Source: CBDAQV01 sp965199335 (GTDB lineage Bacteria > Pseudomonadota > Alphaproteobacteria > CALMVH01). Taken from it: DNA of 64,000 nucleotides. Within the stretch, counting starts at the first letter, position 1. Each line of letters opens with the position of its first letter. The notes below the pieces were generated by a model, which was not told the origin of the DNA, did no database searches, and was given only the letters and a program-made list of their open reading frames with translations. Location of the stretch: the NCBI GenBank assembly GCA_965199335.1, contig CBDAQZ010000004.1, positions 558,001-622,000 of the forward strand. The letters run 5' to 3'. Positions 33,724-43,004 of this stretch are shown piece after piece. Both the position numbers and the translations under genes were made by a program.

Positions 33724-34332
33724 ATGATCCACATCCACGATATTGGACATTCTCGCCTGGTGGGCGCCATCGCGCTTGTCGGACTTGTCGGCCTGGGCAA
33801 TCATCTGACTGCTGGGCATCCTCAACATCAGCAAAGCAGCGCCCCTTCTTTCCTGGGCTCTGCCATCCCTATGCAGACAGACAACAATATATTCCATCGA
33901 TCGGAAAAGGCCGGCTTGCCCAAAGGCCTGATGCCGGCACATGGCTTCAATACGTGCACGAATGCCGTCAGCTGGAACGATTGCGAGGGGGTCGTGGTCG
34001 ATTTCGATGCCGGCACTATTCAGGATTACGCGCTGACGGGGACGGACAAGCCGGGAACCCAGACGTTCAGCGCCGGCGCGAAAACCCAATTGTCTCCCGA
34101 GGATTCCAGCGCCTTGATCGCGGCGGCAAACCGGGACCTGCATCCCGGACCCGCGATACCCTGGACCGGAGAATGGACGACCGGAATATGCTCGGTTCAG
34201 CTTTTCAACGGCGATATCGGGCGCAACGACGACTTCGCGCCCTCCTGCAGGGGCAGCGCGGTTCTGGATGTGCTGGACAGGATCAAGGAAAAAGGTAGTT
34301 ACCCCTCGCCGGTCGACAGCCTGTCACCGTAA
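33724..34332 (+). CDS. Hypothetical exported protein between ctaG and ctaE
   Basis: A 202-residue protein with a hydrophobic leader (LVGAIALVGLVGLGNHLTAG), probably an uncleaved anchor or signal. The mature part is mixed and Cys-containing (FNTCTNAVSWNDCEGVVVDF, TTGICSVQLF, APSCRGSAV). Four or more Cys suggest periplasmic disulfides. It is not a known oxidase assembly factor. GC is lower than in the cox genes, and the gene sits between two halves of the oxidase locus with about 100 bases before and 200 bases after, suggesting insertion. Function unknown. Confidence 0.7.
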   Translation: MIHIHDIGHSRLVGAIALVGLVGLGNHLTAGHPQHQQSSAPSFLGSAIPMQTDNNIFHRSEKAGLPKGLMPAHGFNTCTNAVSWNDCEGVVVDFDAGTIQDYALTGTDKPGTQTFSAGAKTQLSPEDSSALIAAANRDLHPGPAIPWTGEWTTGICSVQLFNGDIGRNDDFAPSCRGSAVLDVLDRIKEKGSYPSPVDSLSP

Positions 34333-34435
34333 TCCACCGCGGGCCATGGTGACCTTACGCCGCCCCGATAACGCAGCATGAACTGCCGCAAAGCGGCATT
34401 TCGCGACCTGTCGCCAGCATTTCCCCACCCATGGG

Positions 34436-34454
34436 TCCTGAAACAAGTTCAGGA
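34436..34454. repeat. Short palindrome in the gap before ctaE
   Basis: TCCTGAA, five bases, TTCAGGA, followed by TGACA. This core resembles small palindromic repeats scattered in intergenic regions of many alphaproteobacteria. It lies in the 200-base gap 34333-34533 between the exported gene and ctaE; I see no gene in that gap. Confidence 0.5.
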
Positions 34455-34533
34455 TGACAACAGTGGCGTTTACACCTTCTTGACCTGAACCGGTTACGGC
34501 ATGATAACAGGCTGAACGTAAGGGATTCATCGT

Positions 34534-35394
34534 ATGTCGAACGACACCGAAATTGTGCTGAACGAAGGCGGCCCGCAGCCCTACCACCTGGTGCGGCCCA
34601 GCCCGTGGCCCCTGCTGACGGCGTTCGTCGCCTTCGTCATGGCGGGCGGCGGCGTCTATTTCATGCATGGCGGCCACCCCTGGTACCTGATCGCGGGCTT
34701 TGTCGGCGTGCTGCTGTGCATGGCCGGCTGGTGGCGCGACGTGCTGTACGAGGCGGTGGTGGAAAAGGCCCATACCGCGATCGTGAAGATCGGCATGCGC
34801 TATGGCATGGCGCTGTTCATCGCGTCGGAGGTGATGTTCTTCTCGGCCTTCTTCTGGGCCTTCTTCTCCGCGGCGCTGTTTCCCACCGACGCGATCAAGA
34901 ACACCTGGCCGCCGCCGGGCATCAAGCCGATGGACCCGTTCCACTTCCCGCTGCTGATGACCATGGTGCTGCTGCTGTCCGGCACCACCGTGACCTGGGC
35001 GCACCACGAGATCGTGGAAGGCAAGAAGAAGGAAGTATCGCAGGGCCTGTTGCTGACGGTGATCCTGGGCGTGTTCTTCACCTGCATCCAGGCGTTCGAA
35101 TACGCGCATGCCCCGTTCGGATTCCGCGGCGGCATCTTCTCCTCGACCTTCTACATGGCGACCGGCTTCCACGGCTTCCACGTGATCGTCGGCACGCTGT
35201 TCCTGGCCGTGTGCCTGTGGCGCACGCAGAAGAACCAGTTCACCGCCCGCAGCCATTTCGGCTTCGAGGCCGCCGCCTGGTACTGGCACTTCGTCGACGT
35301 GGTCTGGCTGTTCCTGTTCGTGTCGATCTATATCTGGGGCGGCTACGGCGCCGGCTCCCACCCGCAGCTGCCTACGCCCGCAGCGGCGCAGTAG
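34534..35394 (+). CDS. ctaE: Cytochrome c oxidase subunit III
   Basis: A 286-residue seven-helix subunit. Hallmarks: HLVRPSPWPLLTAF, GMALFIASEVMFFSAFFWAF, then WPPPGI, TFYMATGFHGFHVIVGT and AAAWYWHFVDVVWLFLFVSIY. It stabilises subunit I and its lipid sites. Its distance from ctaG (about 900 bases) is unusual and due to the intervening exported gene. Confidence 0.97.
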   Translation: MSNDTEIVLNEGGPQPYHLVRPSPWPLLTAFVAFVMAGGGVYFMHGGHPWYLIAGFVGVLLCMAGWWRDVLYEAVVEKAHTAIVKIGMRYGMALFIASEVMFFSAFFWAFFSAALFPTDAIKNTWPPPGIKPMDPFHFPLLMTMVLLLSGTTVTWAHHEIVEGKKKEVSQGLLLTVILGVFFTCIQAFEYAHAPFGFRGGIFSSTFYMATGFHGFHVIVGTLFLAVCLWRTQKNQFTARSHFGFEAAAWYWHFVDVVWLFLFVSIYIWGGYGAGSHPQLPTPAAAQ

Positions 35395-35396
35395 GT

Positions 35397-36146
35397 TTGT
35401 CGCTGCGCAGGATCGCAGCCGGCCTGACGGTGCTGCTCTGCGTCGCCGTGCTGATCGGGCTGGGGCTATGGCAACTGGATCGGCTGCAATGGAAGGAAGA
35501 CATGCTGGCCCGCATTTCGGCCGGCATCGCCCTGCCGGCGCAGGATTTCGCCACCGTCTACAACACCAGTTCGAACCAGCCCGACTTCCGCCATGTGTCG
35601 CTTGACGGCGCGGTGATTTCGCAAAAACCGCTCTTCGTCTATGGCCGTACGCGCGATGGCGTCGCCGGCGTGCATGTGCTGTGCCTTGTCGAGGCGACGG
35701 GCGGGCTGCATGTCCTGCTGGATCGCGGATTCGTTTCCTTGCCGGTGGATGAGAAAAAGGCCGATGCCCCGGTTACCTTCCCAGTGGATGGCGTCGTGCG
35801 CGTCGCCCAGCCCAAGGCACGGTTCGAACCACAGAACGACGCGGCGAAGAACCAGTGGTTCTGGATGGATGTCACGGACATGACGCGCGCGTTGCGTCCG
35901 GACGATCATGCCGGATCGGCGAAATCGCTCGACGATGTCATCGACCTGCAGGGGCTGGCGGGTGTCTATGTCGAGGCTTTGAAACCGACGGCTCCGGACG
36001 GCCCCGTTCCCACCGCCGACCACTTGCTGGAAAATATTCCCAATAACCACCTGCAATACGCGATCACCTGGTTTAGTCTCGCAAGTGTTCTAATCGTCAT
36101 GTACGGCGTCTGGGTCGTGCGGCAGGTAAACGGCAGGCAGGCATGA
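35397..36146 (+). CDS. SURF1-family oxidase assembly protein
   Basis: A 249-residue membrane protein that helps insert heme A in relatives. N-terminal helix TVLLCVAVLIGLGLWQLDRL, conserved SURF1 sequence in the periplasmic domain (FVYGRTRDGVAGVHVL, LLDRGFVSL, NQWFWMDVTDM) and the C-terminal helix after NNHLQYAITWFSLA. There is no ATG or GTG near the N-terminus in frame. TTG 35397, two bases after the ctaE stop, fits best. Its stop overlaps the next gene by ATGA. Confidence 0.9.
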   Translation: MSLRRIAAGLTVLLCVAVLIGLGLWQLDRLQWKEDMLARISAGIALPAQDFATVYNTSSNQPDFRHVSLDGAVISQKPLFVYGRTRDGVAGVHVLCLVEATGGLHVLLDRGFVSLPVDEKKADAPVTFPVDGVVRVAQPKARFEPQNDAAKNQWFWMDVTDMTRALRPDDHAGSAKSLDDVIDLQGLAGVYVEALKPTAPDGPVPTADHLLENIPNNHLQYAITWFSLASVLIVMYGVWVVRQVNGRQA

Positions 36147-37621
36147 GCGCGTACGCTATTCTGGAAGAAAAGTTCGATCGCATCGCGGATGTGAACGGCG
36201 TGCTGGCCCTGCTGGAATGGGACAGCCAGGTGATGATGCCGCCGGGGTCGATGCCCGTCCGCTCCCGCCAGCTGGAAACGCTGAGCGCGATCGCGCATGC
36301 GGCATTGATCGACCCGGCCCTGCCGGAGCTTGCCGCCCGGGCCGCGGACGAGACGCTGGCGCCGTGGCAGCAGCGCAACCTGTTCCTGATGCGCCGGCAT
36401 ATCGACGACGCCACCGCCCTGCCGGCCGACCTGGTCACCGCGCTGGCCCGGGCGCGGACCGAAAGCGATTCGCTGTGGAAGGACGCGCGGGCGAACGACG
36501 ACTTCAAATCCATCCTGCCGCATTTCACCGGCCTGCTGGGCCTGATCCGCGAAACGGCGGCGGCCCGCGGCGCGTTCTTCGGCTTGTCGCCCTACGATGC
36601 GATGCTGGACAGCCACCAGCCGGGGCTGCGCGCCGATTACTTCGCCCCGGTCTTCGCCGATCTGAGCGCCTTCCTGCCGGGCTTCGCGGCACAGGTGATC
36701 GAACGGCAGGCAGGCATGCCGGGGATCCATCCGCTTTCGCACGCCGTCCCGGCCGACATCCAGAAGCAGCTGAACCACGACCTGGTGGCGGCGACGGGAT
36801 TCGATTTCGCCTATGGTCGCCTGGACGTTTCCGCGCATCCGTTCTGCGGCGGCGTTCCGGGCGATATACGCCTGACGACACGCGCCGCCGGCGACAATTT
36901 CCTGCAATCGGTCATGGACACCCTGCACGAGACCGGACACGCGCTGTACGAGATGCACCTGCCGGCCGAATGGAACGGCAAGTCGATCGGCGGCAATGGC
37001 GGCATGATGCTGCACGAATCGCAGTCGCTGATCATGGAGATGCAGGCGGCGCATACGCGGCAGTTCGCGGCGTTCCTTGCCCGGCAGCTGGCGGCGGCAA
37101 GCAACCGGCCCTGCGCGGCGGAGGATGTCTACCGCACCATGACGCGCGTCGAACGCAGCTTCATCCGCGTCGACGCGGACGAGGTGACCTATCCGTTGCA
37201 CGTCATCCTGCGCACGCGGCTGGAGCAGGCGCTGCTGTCCGGCGACCTGCCGCCGGCCGACCTGCCCGGCGCATTCAACGACGGCTTGCGCGACCTGCTG
37301 GGGATCGTGCCGCCCAGCGACACGGTCGGGTGCCTGCAGGACCCGCACTGGTACTGGGGCATGGTCGGCTATTTCCCCACCTACACGCTGGGCGCGATGC
37401 TGGCGGCGCAGTTCTTCGCCGCGGCGACCGCGGCGCAGCCGGAAATCTTCACCGAGCTTGAACAGGGATCGTTCGGCGCCCTGCAGGGCTGGCTGACACG
37501 CAATGTGCAGGGCAAGGCCAGCAGCGTCGATGCACCGGCGCTGATCGTCGAGGCGACCGGCAAGCCGCTGGACGTCGCCGTGTTCAAGGCGCACCTGCAG
37601 CACAGATACATGGACAATTGA
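36143..37621 (+). CDS. M32-family (Taq-type) metallocarboxypeptidase
   Basis: A 492-residue cytosolic zinc carboxypeptidase. The HEXXH-type motif HETGH has His262 and His266, with the third ligand Glu in LHESQSLIMEMQ. Family features LLEWDSQVMMPPG, SAHPFCGGVPGDIRLTT and QDPHWYWGMVGYFPTYTLGAM are present. It is translationally coupled to SURF1 (ATGA) and overlaps the thrC start by one base, so it is expressed within the cox-thrC cluster. Not a usual member of the operon. Confidence 0.94.
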   Translation: MSAYAILEEKFDRIADVNGVLALLEWDSQVMMPPGSMPVRSRQLETLSAIAHAALIDPALPELAARAADETLAPWQQRNLFLMRRHIDDATALPADLVTALARARTESDSLWKDARANDDFKSILPHFTGLLGLIRETAAARGAFFGLSPYDAMLDSHQPGLRADYFAPVFADLSAFLPGFAAQVIERQAGMPGIHPLSHAVPADIQKQLNHDLVAATGFDFAYGRLDVSAHPFCGGVPGDIRLTTRAAGDNFLQSVMDTLHETGHALYEMHLPAEWNGKSIGGNGGMMLHESQSLIMEMQAAHTRQFAAFLARQLAAASNRPCAAEDVYRTMTRVERSFIRVDADEVTYPLHVILRTRLEQALLSGDLPPADLPGAFNDGLRDLLGIVPPSDTVGCLQDPHWYWGMVGYFPTYTLGAMLAAQFFAAATAAQPEIFTELEQGSFGALQGWLTRNVQGKASSVDAPALIVEATGKPLDVAVFKAHLQHRYMDN

Positions 37622-39006
37622 TGCGCTATGTCAGCACGCGCGGCCAAGCGCCCGCGATGGATTTCGAACAGGTGTTGCTGGCGGGGCTTGCCGAGGACGG
37701 CGGGCTGTACCTGCCCGGGTCGTTTCCGAAACTGCCGGACGGGCTGGCGGGCAAATCGTATCAGGCTGCCGCGCAGGCGGTGATGGGGCCGCTGATCGGC
37801 GACGCGCTGACGGCGGATGAATTCCGCGCCTGCATCGATGGCGCCTATGCCACCTTCAATCACGCCGCGGTTACGCCGCTGCGCCAGCTGGATAGCCGGC
37901 TGTGGCTGATGGAGCAGTTCCATGGCCCGACGCTCGCCTTCAAGGACGTGGCGCTGCAATTGCTGGGCCGGCTTTACAGCAAGATCCTGTCGCGGCAGGG
38001 CCGGCGCGTGACCATCGTCGGCGCGACGTCGGGCGATACCGGGTCGGCCGCGATCGAGGCGTTCCGCGATAGCCCCTACGCCGACATCTTCATCATGCTG
38101 CCGCAGGGCCGCGTGTCGGAAATCCAGCGCCGGCAGATGACCACGGTCGATGCGCCCAACGTGCATGTGATCGGCATCGACGGCAGCTTCGACGATTGCC
38201 AGGACATGGTGAAGGCGCTGTTCGCCGACCGCGACTTCCGCGACCGCGTCTCGCTGTCGGCGGTGAACTCGATCAACTGGGCGCGCATCATGGCGCAGAC
38301 GGTCTATTACGTGACCGCCGCACTGGCGCTGGGGGCGGACAAGGGACGCAAGGTGGCCTTCGCCGTGCCGACCGGGAATTTCGGCAACGCCTATGCCGGC
38401 CATGTCGCGCGGCGCATGGGGTTGCCGGTGGCGCAGATAATCATCGCCAGCAACGCCAACGACGTGCTGACCCGCGTGTTCGAAACCGGCGCGATCGAAC
38501 TGCACGGCGTGGTGCCGACGCTGAGCCCTGCGATGGACATCCAGGTGTCGAGCAATTTCGAACGCTACCTGTACGAGCTTTACGACGGCGACGGGATTGC
38601 GCTGGGAAGCGACATGAAAGCGTTGCGGCGGGACGGGCGGCTGGCATTGTCGCCCGCGCGCTTCGAACGCGCCAAAAGGGATTTCGCCGCGACGCGAGTC
38701 GGCGATACCGATACGCTGCGCAGCATCGGCCGGACGTACAAGGAAACCGGTATCGTGATCGACCCGCATAGTGCGATTGCCGTAGAAGCCGCGCGGCGCA
38801 GCGAACTGCCCGAAGACGTCGCCATCGTCGCCCTGGCCAGCGCGCATCCGGCGAAGTTTCCCGAGGCTGTTCTGGAAGCGACCGGCATCCATCCCGAGCT
38901 GCCGCCCAACCTGGCCGATCTGATGCACCGCGCCGAACGCATCACCCACCTGCCCGCCGATATCGATCGCGTGCGAAACTTTATCAGCGAACGAGTTACG
39001 ACATGA
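37621..39006 (+). CDS. thrC: Threonine synthase
   Basis: A 461-residue PLP enzyme converting O-phosphohomoserine to threonine. The PLP lysine is Lys108 in TLAFKDVALQLLG; SGDTGSAAIEAF and PTGNFGNAYAG bind phosphate. ATG 37621 overlaps the carboxypeptidase stop (TGATG); a TTG one codon upstream is also possible. ThrC next to cox assembly genes and an M16 peptidase is a common alphaproteobacterial order. Confidence 0.96.
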   Translation: MRYVSTRGQAPAMDFEQVLLAGLAEDGGLYLPGSFPKLPDGLAGKSYQAAAQAVMGPLIGDALTADEFRACIDGAYATFNHAAVTPLRQLDSRLWLMEQFHGPTLAFKDVALQLLGRLYSKILSRQGRRVTIVGATSGDTGSAAIEAFRDSPYADIFIMLPQGRVSEIQRRQMTTVDAPNVHVIGIDGSFDDCQDMVKALFADRDFRDRVSLSAVNSINWARIMAQTVYYVTAALALGADKGRKVAFAVPTGNFGNAYAGHVARRMGLPVAQIIIASNANDVLTRVFETGAIELHGVVPTLSPAMDIQVSSNFERYLYELYDGDGIALGSDMKALRRDGRLALSPARFERAKRDFAATRVGDTDTLRSIGRTYKETGIVIDPHSAIAVEAARRSELPEDVAIVALASAHPAKFPEAVLEATGIHPELPPNLADLMHRAERITHLPADIDRVRNFISERVTT

Positions 39007-40268
39007 CGGACAGCATTCGCATCACCACCCTGCCCAGCGGCCTGCGCGTCGCCACCGACACGATCCCCACGGTCGAGACCGCCGCCATCGGCGTGTGGAC
39101 CAGCTGCGGCGCGCGCAACGAGACGGCCCCGGTCAACGGCGCGGCGCACATGCTGGAGCATATGCTGTTCAAGGGTACCAGCCGCCGCTCCGCCCAGGCC
39201 ATCGCCGAGGAGATGGAGAATGTCGGCGGCCACATGAACGCCTATACCGGGCGCGAGAACACCGCCTACTACGCGCGTATCCTGAAGCACGACCTGCCGC
39301 TGGCGATCGACATACTGGCCGACGTACTGCAGCACTCGCTGTTCGCCGAAGACGACATCGCGCGCGAACGCCAGGTGATCCTGCAGGAGATCGGGCAGAC
39401 GCTGGATACGCCCGACGACATCATCTTCGACCATTTCCACGCCGCCGCCTTTCCCGACCAGGCCGTGGGCCGCGCCATACTGGGCACGACGGAGACGGTG
39501 ACCGACATGAGCCAGGCCGCCCTGCGCGGCTATATAAGGTCGCATTACGCGCCGTCGCGGCTGGTGGTCGCGGCCACCGGCGCCGTCGATCACGACTGGC
39601 TGGTGGACGAGACGGCGCGCCTGTTCACGTCGCTGCCCGACCAGCCCTTGCCGCCGGTCGAAGACGCCGCCTATCGCGGCGGCGAGGCGCGCATCGATTC
39701 GGATCTGGAGCAGGTGCATGTGGTGCTGGGATTCGAGGGCGTCAGCGTCCACGATCCCGACCATTACGCGGCACAGGTGTTCTCGACCATCCTCGGCGGC
39801 GGCTCGTCCTCGCGCCTGTTCCAGGAAGTGCGGGAGAAGCGCGGCCTGGTCTATACCGTGCAGAGCTTCACCTCCGACTTCGTCGATACCGGCCTGTTCG
39901 GGATCTATGCCGGCACGGGCGAGGAACGGCTGAACGAGCTGGTGCCGGTGCTGTGCGACGTGGCGGTGAAATCGCTGGACGGCTTCACCGATATCGAGAT
40001 CGCGCGCGGCAAGGCGCAGATGAAGGCCGGCATGCTGATGGTGCTGGAAAGCACGCAGGCGCGGGCCGAGATGCTGGCGCTGAACCTGCTGACCTTCGAC
40101 CGCGCCATCCCCGTGGCCGAGATCATCGCGCGGATCGATGCCGTGGACGGCGAGGCGCTGCGGCGCGTGGCGGGACGCATCCTGTCCTCGACCCCGACAT
40201 TGACCGCGCTGGGGCCCGTCAAGCGCCTTGAATCCTATGAGCGAATTGCGGCACGTTGCGCGGCATGA
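39003..40268 (+). CDS. M16-family processing peptidase
   Basis: A 421-residue inverzincin related to mitochondrial processing peptidase beta. The HxxEH motif HMLEH has His49, Glu52 and His53 and lies in NGAAHMLEHMLFKGTSRR. The second metal Glu is expected in AIDILADVLQHSLFAEDDI and following sequence. The substrate-binding Gly-rich loop is ILGGGSSSRLFQEVREKRGL. Overlaps the thrC stop by ATGA. Confidence 0.95.
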   Translation: MTDSIRITTLPSGLRVATDTIPTVETAAIGVWTSCGARNETAPVNGAAHMLEHMLFKGTSRRSAQAIAEEMENVGGHMNAYTGRENTAYYARILKHDLPLAIDILADVLQHSLFAEDDIARERQVILQEIGQTLDTPDDIIFDHFHAAAFPDQAVGRAILGTTETVTDMSQAALRGYIRSHYAPSRLVVAATGAVDHDWLVDETARLFTSLPDQPLPPVEDAAYRGGEARIDSDLEQVHVVLGFEGVSVHDPDHYAAQVFSTILGGGSSSRLFQEVREKRGLVYTVQSFTSDFVDTGLFGIYAGTGEERLNELVPVLCDVAVKSLDGFTDIEIARGKAQMKAGMLMVLESTQARAEMLALNLLTFDRAIPVAEIIARIDAVDGEALRRVAGRILSSTPTLTALGPVKRLESYERIAARCAA

Positions 40269-40278
40269 GACTGAGTTC

Positions 40279-40902
40279 ATGAACCCGCCTACGAAACAGG
40301 CCGACCTGCCCCTGCCGACCACGCTGCTGCTGCAGGGCGAGAAGGTCGTGCTGCGCCAGCCGATCGCCGACGACTGGACCGAATGGTCGATGCTGCGCAG
40401 CGAAAGCCGCGCCTTCCTGACGCCATGGGAAGCGATCTGGGCCCCCGACGCGCTGACCGAGCCGGTCTATAGCCGCCGCATGCGCCGCAGCCACGCCGAA
40501 TGGCGCGAGGACGAGGGCTACAGCTTCCATGTCTTCGCCAAGGATACCGGGCGGCTGGCGGGCGGCATCGGGCTGACGCAGATCCGGCGCGGCATGGCGC
40601 AGTCGGGCACGATCGGCTACTGGATCGGCGAACGCTACACGCGCAAGGGCCTGACGACGGAGGCGACAAAGCTGGTGCTGGACCTCGCCTTCGGGCGGCT
40701 GGGCCTGCACCGGGTCGAGGCCGCCTGCATCCCCGACAACGCCGCCAGCCGCAAGCTGCTGGGCAATCTGGGCTTCCGGCAGGAGGGCTTCGCCTACAGC
40801 TACCTGAAGATCGCGGGCGAATGGGCGGACCATCTGCTGTTCGGCATCGTCGAGGACGAATGGCGCGCGCGCGCCGCGACCCGCTTGCCAAAGAAGCCGT
40901 AG
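40279..40902 (+). CDS. GNAT-family acetyltransferase (RimJ-like)
   Basis: A 207-residue N-acetyltransferase of the RimJ/RimL group: VVLRQPIADDWTEWSMLRSE, then SGTIGYWIGERYTRKGLTTE (acetyl-CoA loop) and HRVEAACIPDNAASRKLLGNLGF (split). ATG 40279 gives a normal N-terminus; ATG 40237 and TTG 40228, overlapping the M16 gene, are alternatives. Relatives acetylate ribosomal protein N-termini or small molecules; the target here is unknown. Last gene of the thrC unit. Confidence 0.9.
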   Translation: MNPPTKQADLPLPTTLLLQGEKVVLRQPIADDWTEWSMLRSESRAFLTPWEAIWAPDALTEPVYSRRMRRSHAEWREDEGYSFHVFAKDTGRLAGGIGLTQIRRGMAQSGTIGYWIGERYTRKGLTTEATKLVLDLAFGRLGLHRVEAACIPDNAASRKLLGNLGFRQEGFAYSYLKIAGEWADHLLFGIVEDEWRARAATRLPKKP

Positions 40903-40919
40903 CCGATCAAAATCGGGGG

Positions 40920-41663
40920 ATGAGCCATACTCCGATCATCGCCGTTCCCGCCGATCTGATTACCGACGAGCAGCACGCGCACCGCGTCTACGACAAATAC
41001 CTGGACGTGATCCTGAGCCTGGGCGCGCTGCCGGTGATCATACCGGCCGTCGGGCTGAAGGCCGACCTGAAACCGTTGCTGCAACGCCTGGACGGCATCC
41101 TGCTGCCGGGCAGCCGGTCGAACGTCGCGCCCGCCTTGTACGGCCGCGCGCAGGAGATGGACGAGCCGGTGGACAACCACGCGCGCGACGCCACCACCCT
41201 GCCGCTGATCCGCGCCGCCGTCGAAACCGGCGTGCCGGTGTTCGCGATCTGCCGCGGCATCCAGGAGCTGAACGTGGCGCTGGGCGGCACGCTGCACCAG
41301 CAGCTGGACAGGATGCCGGACCGCCAGGTGCACCAGTTCACCGATTGCGACATCGAGCAGGTCTTCGCCCCCAGCCACGAAGTGTCGGTGACGCTGGGCA
41401 GCAAGCTGTACGAATGGCTGGGCGAGCATCGGATCATGGTCAATTCGGCGCACAACCAGGCGATCGACGATGTCGCCCCCTCCCTGGTGGTCGAGGCCAA
41501 GGCCGACGACGGCACGGTGGAAGCCGTCCGCGTCGAAGGCAGCCCCGGTTTCGCCTACGGCGTGCAATGGCACCCGGAATTCCGGTTCGAGGAAAGCAGG
41601 GCGTCGCAGGCCCTGTTCGGCGCATTCGGCGCGGCGGTGAAGGAACGGGCAAACCACCACTGA
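40920..41663 (+). CDS. Class I glutamine-amidotransferase-like hydrolase (peptidase C26, PuuD-like)
   Basis: A 247-residue cytosolic enzyme of the gamma-glutamyl-gamma-aminobutyrate hydrolase type. The nucleophile is Cys111 in FAICRGIQELN; His218 and Glu220 are in VQWHPEF. The start follows GGGGG; the longer open frame from 40500 is shadow of the GNAT gene. The substrate could be a gamma-glutamyl amine or a related glutamyl compound. It starts 17 bases after the GNAT gene. Confidence 0.9.
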   Translation: MSHTPIIAVPADLITDEQHAHRVYDKYLDVILSLGALPVIIPAVGLKADLKPLLQRLDGILLPGSRSNVAPALYGRAQEMDEPVDNHARDATTLPLIRAAVETGVPVFAICRGIQELNVALGGTLHQQLDRMPDRQVHQFTDCDIEQVFAPSHEVSVTLGSKLYEWLGEHRIMVNSAHNQAIDDVAPSLVVEAKADDGTVEAVRVEGSPGFAYGVQWHPEFRFEESRASQALFGAFGAAVKERANHH

Positions 41664-41702
41664 TGGATTCGTTTTTGCGCGCGCAGGATCTATAACAGAG
41701 TC

Positions 41703-42407
41703 ATGGACTACGTACTTCCGCCTCATCCGCAGCCCTTTGTCCCCGTGCGCGGCACCGATGCGGTGTTTCCGGTGCATCGCATCTGGTGCATCGGCTTCAA
41801 CTACGCCAGCCACAACCAGGAAATGGGACGCGCCGCCGACGTGAAGCCGGTGTTCTTTTCCAAGCCCGCCGATGCGGTGGTCTGGGCCGATGCGCGCCGC
41901 GGCGACGATGCCCCTGCCATTCCCTACGCGCAGGCGACGACCGACCTGCACTACGAGGTCGAGCTGGTCGCGGCGCTGGGCAAGGGCGGCAAGGACATCG
42001 CCGCCGCCGATGCCGCCGCGCTGATCTACGGCTATGCCGTCGGTATCGACCTGACCCGGCGCGATTTGCAGAACGACGCCAAGCAGAACGGCGCCCCCTG
42101 GGACATGGCCAAGGGTTTCGACCATTCCGCCCCGACCGGCGATATCGTACGCGCGCAGGATGTCGCCCTGGCCGACGACGCACGCATCTGGCTGACGCTG
42201 AACGGCGAGACCAGGCAGGACGGCACGCTGTCGCAGATGATCGTCAAATTGCCCGACATCATCGCCGCGCTGTCGACATTCGTGGAACTCAAAGCCGGCG
42301 ATTTGATCTTCAGCGGCACGCCGGAGGGCGTCGGTCCGCTGGCGCGCGGAGACAAGCTGCGCGCGGGCATTGCCGGCTTAAGCGAAGTCGCCCTGGGCAT
42401 CGCATGA
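41703..42407 (+). CDS. Fumarylacetoacetate hydrolase family protein
   Basis: A 234-residue FAH-domain enzyme. The metal-binding segment is DLHYEVELVAALGKGGKDI; IDLTRRDLQNDAKQNGAPWD and TGDIVRAQDVAL follow; LIFSGTPEGVGPL is the C-terminal signature. Members include fumarylpyruvate hydrolases and oxaloacetate decarboxylases. The activity cannot be narrowed from sequence alone. Its stop overlaps recR (ATGA). Confidence 0.92.
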   Translation: MDYVLPPHPQPFVPVRGTDAVFPVHRIWCIGFNYASHNQEMGRAADVKPVFFSKPADAVVWADARRGDDAPAIPYAQATTDLHYEVELVAALGKGGKDIAAADAAALIYGYAVGIDLTRRDLQNDAKQNGAPWDMAKGFDHSAPTGDIVRAQDVALADDARIWLTLNGETRQDGTLSQMIVKLPDIIAALSTFVELKAGDLIFSGTPEGVGPLARGDKLRAGIAGLSEVALGIA

Positions 42408-42997
42408 TCGGCGACCTTGAACCGCTGGTGCAGTTGCTGGCGCGCCTGCCCGGGCTGGGCCCGCGTTCGGCAAGGCGCGCGGTGCTGTACATGCTGCAGA
42501 AGAAGGAAGCCCTGATGCTGCCGCTGGCCGAGGCGCTGGCGACAGCGGCGCGCAGCGTCGGCCCGTGCCGCGTGTGCGGCAACCTGGACAGCCGCGACCC
42601 GTGCGGCATCTGCAGCGACGCCGCCCGCAATCGCGCCAGCCTGTGCGTGGTCGAGCAGGTGGGGCATCTATGGGCGATCCAGCGCAGCGGCGTCTATCGC
42701 GGCCTGTACCACGTGCTGGGCGGCACGCTGTCCGCGCTGGATGGCGTCGGCCCCGACGATCTGGGCATCGCGCGGCTGATCGAGCGCGTCGGCCAGGGCG
42801 AGATCATCGAGGTCATCCTGGCGCTGAACGTGACCATAGAGGGACAGGCGACCGCGCATTACCTGGCCGAGCGATTGAAGAACATGGGCGTCGCGGTCAC
42901 AAGGCTGGCGCAGGGCGTGCCGATCGGCGGCGAGCTGGACTACCTGGACGACGGCACGCTGACGGCGGCGTTCGCGTCACGACGGCCGGCGGCCTGA
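42404..42997 (+). CDS. recR: Recombination mediator RecR
   Basis: A 197-residue protein of the RecFOR pathway that loads RecA at gaps. It has helix-hairpin-helix PGLGPRSARRAVL, a C4 zinc finger (CRVCGNLDSRDPCGIC) and a TOPRIM domain (VVEQVGHLWAIQRSGVYRG, split). PIGGELDYLDDGTL is the usual C-terminus. The start ATG overlaps the FAH stop. It is usually next to dnaX/ybaB, which are not here. Confidence 0.96.
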   Translation: MIGDLEPLVQLLARLPGLGPRSARRAVLYMLQKKEALMLPLAEALATAARSVGPCRVCGNLDSRDPCGICSDAARNRASLCVVEQVGHLWAIQRSGVYRGLYHVLGGTLSALDGVGPDDLGIARLIERVGQGEIIEVILALNVTIEGQATAHYLAERLKNMGVAVTRLAQGVPIGGELDYLDDGTLTAAFASRRPAA

Positions 42998-43004
42998 TAT
43001 TGAA

